DNA from: Luteibacter sp. 9135
GTDB lineage: Bacteria; Pseudomonadota; Gammaproteobacteria; Xanthomonadales; Rhodanobacteraceae
Assembly (NCBI RefSeq): GCF_000745005.1
Contig: NZ_JQNB01000001.1
Location: 2,597,501 to 2,661,500, forward strand
Direction of reading: 5' to 3'
Length of the DNA: 64,000 bases
In this document: piece by piece, positions 61,933-64,000 of the stretch
Layout: each line of letters begins with the position of its first letter
Numbering within the stretch: position 1 is the first letter of the stretch
Translations under genes and position numbers: made by a program
The notes under the pieces: generated by a model
What the model saw: the letters and a program-made list of their open reading frames with translations, nothing else
Told to the model about the DNA's origin: nothing
Databases searched by the model: none

Positions 61933-64000
61933 GTGACAAAGAAAACGAAAGGTTCGGATACCGAACGCGGTCCCCGTAAACCCAAGGCCAGCCGCGCCGG
62001 CAAGGCGCCGGAAGGCAATACCCCGGTGCATGCCGTGGTCGATCCCCATGCCGAGCGCGAAGCCCAGCGCTACGAGAAGCCGATCCCCAGCCGCGAGGCC
62101 ATCCTGGCCCTGCTGGAGGAACGCGGCGAGCTGCTGGCTGAATACGACATCGCCCGGGCGCTGCGCCTGTTCGACGAATACGAGATCGTCGCCCTCAACA
62201 AGCGTCTGGGCGCCATGGTCCGCGATGGCCAGCTGCTGCGTAACCGCCGCGGCGACTACGCGCCGGCGCAGAAACTCAGCCTGATCCCCGGCCGCGTCAT
62301 CGCCAATGCCGAGGGCTACGGCTTCCTCCGTCCGGACGAGGGCGGCGACGACCTCTACCTCTCGCCGCAGCAGATGCGCAGCGTGCTCCACGGCGATCGC
62401 GTGCTCGCCAGCGTGGTCGGCATCGACCGTCGCGGCCGGCGCCAGGGCGCCATCGTGGAAGTGCTGGAGCGCCGCTCGCCGCGGATGGTCGGACGCGTGG
62501 TGATCGAGAACGGCGTGACCCTGGTGGAGCCGGACGATCGCCGCCTGCACCAGAACATCATGATTCCCGCCGGCCGCGACGCCGGTGCCCGCTCGGGCGA
62601 GATCGTCGTGGTGGAAATCACCGATCCGCCGACCCAGCAGCGCGGCCCCATGGGCACCGTGCGCGCCGTGCTCGGCGAGCGCCTGCAACCGTCGCTGGTG
62701 GTCGAGATGGCCATCGCCAGCCACGACCTGCCGCACGAGTTCCCGCCGCAGGTCATCCGCCAGGCCGAGGAAATCGAGCCCAAGGTCACCTCGGAAGAAC
62801 GCAAGGGTCGCACGGACATCCGCAAGCTGCCCCTGGTCACCATCGACGGCGAGGACGCACGCGACTTCGACGACGCGGTGTATGCCGAGTCCCTGAAGGA
62901 CGGCGGTTTCCGCCTGATCGTGGCCATCGCGGATGTCTCGCACTACGTGCCGGTGGGTACCCCGCTGGACGTCGAAGGCTACAACCGCAGCACGTCCACC
63001 TATTTCCCCGGGTTCGTCGTGCCGATGCTGCCGGAGACCTTGTCCAACGGCATCTGCTCGCTGATGCCGAAGGTCGAGCGCCTGTGCATGGTCTGCGACA
63101 TGGAGATCGACGAGGAAGGCGAGGTCACCCGCTCCAAGTTCTACGACGCCGTGATGTTCTCGCATGCGCGCCTCACCTATAACAAGGTCTGGCAGGCCGT
63201 GGGCGAACGCAATGCCGACGTGCGCGACGAGATCGCCGACGTGCTGCCGCAGGTGGAAACCCTGCACAAGCTGTACAAGGTGATGGCCAAGGCACGCAAG
63301 CGCCGCGGCGCCATCGATTTCGAGACCCCGGAAGTCAAATTCCGCCTGGGGCCGGCGGGCGATGTGCAGTCGATGGGCGCTTCGGATCGCAACGACGCGC
63401 ACAAGATGATCGAGGAATGCATGATCGCCGCCAACGTGCAGGCGGCGCGGTTCCTCACCAAGCGCAAGGTGCCTGCGCTGTACCGCGTGCATGCCACGCC
63501 CCCGGCCGAGAAATACGAAGACCTCCTGCAGTTCCTCAAGGAGTTCAAGCTGAAGATGCCGCCGGCCGACGAAGTCACGCCTGCGGATTTCTCGGCGCTG
63601 CTGAAGAAGGTGCAGGACCGCCCCGAGGCGGAGCTGATCCAGTCGGTGCTGCTGCGCGCGCAGAGCATGGCCATCTATCACCCGGAAAACCAGGGTCACT
63701 TCGGCCTGGCGCTGGATGCGTACGCACACTTCACCTCGCCGATCCGCCGTTACCCCGATCTGCTGGTCCATCGTGCGATCCGCTACGCGATCACGCGGGG
63801 CAAGCCGTCGGAATACGTCTACAGCGACACGCAGATGTCCGCCATGGCCATCCATTGCTCGCAGCGCGAGCGGCGTGCCGAGGAAGCCGAGCGCGACGTG
63901 GACGAGCGCTTCAAGTGCGCCTGGATGGAGAAACACGTGGGCGAGGAATTCGCCGGCACCATCACCGGCGTCACCTCGTTCGGGCTGTTCGTCGAGCTGG
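61933..64000 (+). CDS. rnr: ribonuclease R, 3' truncated by window edge
   Basis: About 689 residues are visible from a GTG start (V-T-K-K-T-K-G-S) to the right edge. After a basic N-terminal tail comes the winged-helix region (LLEERGELLAEYDIARAL), two cold-shock domains, and the RNB catalytic domain with IDGEDARDFDDAV (metal-binding Asp residues, around base 62845), HYVPVGTPLDVE and FTSPIRRYPDLLVHR; the S1 domain begins at the edge (ITGVTSFGLFVEL). It is a processive 3'-5' exoribonuclease for structured RNA. It is divergent from the tRNA-Leu gene. Confidence 0.95.
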   Translation, partial: MTKKTKGSDTERGPRKPKASRAGKAPEGNTPVHAVVDPHAEREAQRYEKPIPSREAILALLEERGELLAEYDIARALRLFDEYEIVALNKRLGAMVRDGQLLRNRRGDYAPAQKLSLIPGRVIANAEGYGFLRPDEGGDDLYLSPQQMRSVLHGDRVLASVVGIDRRGRRQGAIVEVLERRSPRMVGRVVIENGVTLVEPDDRRLHQNIMIPAGRDAGARSGEIVVVEITDPPTQQRGPMGTVRAVLGERLQPSLVVEMAIASHDLPHEFPPQVIRQAEEIEPKVTSEERKGRTDIRKLPLVTIDGEDARDFDDAVYAESLKDGGFRLIVAIADVSHYVPVGTPLDVEGYNRSTSTYFPGFVVPMLPETLSNGICSLMPKVERLCMVCDMEIDEEGEVTRSKFYDAVMFSHARLTYNKVWQAVGERNADVRDEIADVLPQVETLHKLYKVMAKARKRRGAIDFETPEVKFRLGPAGDVQSMGASDRNDAHKMIEECMIAANVQAARFLTKRKVPALYRVHATPPAEKYEDLLQFLKEFKLKMPPADEVTPADFSALLKKVQDRPEAELIQSVLLRAQSMAIYHPENQGHFGLALDAYAHFTSPIRRYPDLLVHRAIRYAITRGKPSEYVYSDTQMSAMAIHCSQRERRAEEAERDVDERFKCAWMEKHVGEEFAGTITGVTSFGLFVEL

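Noticed and set aside
61852..63936. A 694-residue frame antisense to RNase R
   Set aside because: The plus strand encodes RNase R with catalytic motifs; the antisense frame is a His/Arg-rich shadow.

Overview
The window is GC-rich (roughly two thirds G+C), densely packed Gram-negative DNA. It carries an extracytoplasmic TonB-dependent receptor, an RND tripartite pump, lipoproteins with classical lipoboxes, MipA/OmpV, RNase R next to a tRNA-Leu(CAG), and a GTAGGAGC-type REP pair. Together these suggest a gammaproteobacterium of the Xanthomonadales, of the Rhodanobacteraceae type (Luteibacter or Dyella-like). That placement is inferred from gene content, not from a search. No IS element, prophage or CRISPR array was seen.

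Layout. (1) 1-7712: the right part of a peptide-modification or export-like locus. It holds a truncated glycosyltransferase, a PF14907-type nucleotidyltransferase, a B12-type radical SAM protein, an HPr-kinase-like P-loop protein and a one-chain ABC exporter, with a secreted pectate lyase translationally coupled to the exporter. (2) 7687-16495: an RND efflux operon (outer-membrane factor, lipoprotein adaptor, permease, small unknown protein) divergent from an AdeRS-like two-component system, followed by mipA. Phased TCAAG repeats lie exactly 48 bp upstream of both the oprM-like gene and mipA, which ties them into one regulon. (3) 16603-24026: a TonB receptor and a giant GH92-GH2 fusion for mannose-rich glycans. 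A second GH92 enzyme lies at 33145-35547, and GATCGAT palindromes occur upstream of both loci. (4) 24386-30477: small metabolic and envelope genes (esterase, parvulin isomerase, glycerophosphodiester phosphodiesterase, an AraC regulator with an FMN reductase, XapX). (5) 30495-33129: a MerR-type regulator and a copper-type P-ATPase behind a long-spacer MerR promoter. (6) 35640-40613: a beta-carbonic anhydrase overlapping a bestrophin channel gene, a REP pair, then gcvP behind a tandem glycine riboswitch. (7) 40614-46662: a TetR regulator with a TetX-like flavin monooxygenase around twin operators, an SDR with its own TetR regulator, and katG with an OxyR-type site far upstream.

(8) 46861-60035: a Qnr-like pentapeptide-repeat protein divergent from a 3591-residue three-module NRPS (C-A-T-C-A-T-C-A-T-reductase). 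Specificity residues read by eye suggest unassigned-Pro-Phe-like building blocks and reductive release as an aldehyde or alcohol. Next to it are a LysE-type exporter and an XRE-cupin regulator that share twin operators. This NRPS locus is the strongest candidate for an undescribed product. (9) 60088-64000: a HIT protein, a DUF4272 protein, tRNA-Leu(CAG) with its promoter and terminator, and RNase R running off the right edge.

All domain and specificity calls were made by eye. Operator calls rest on symmetry, repeat phasing and position only.
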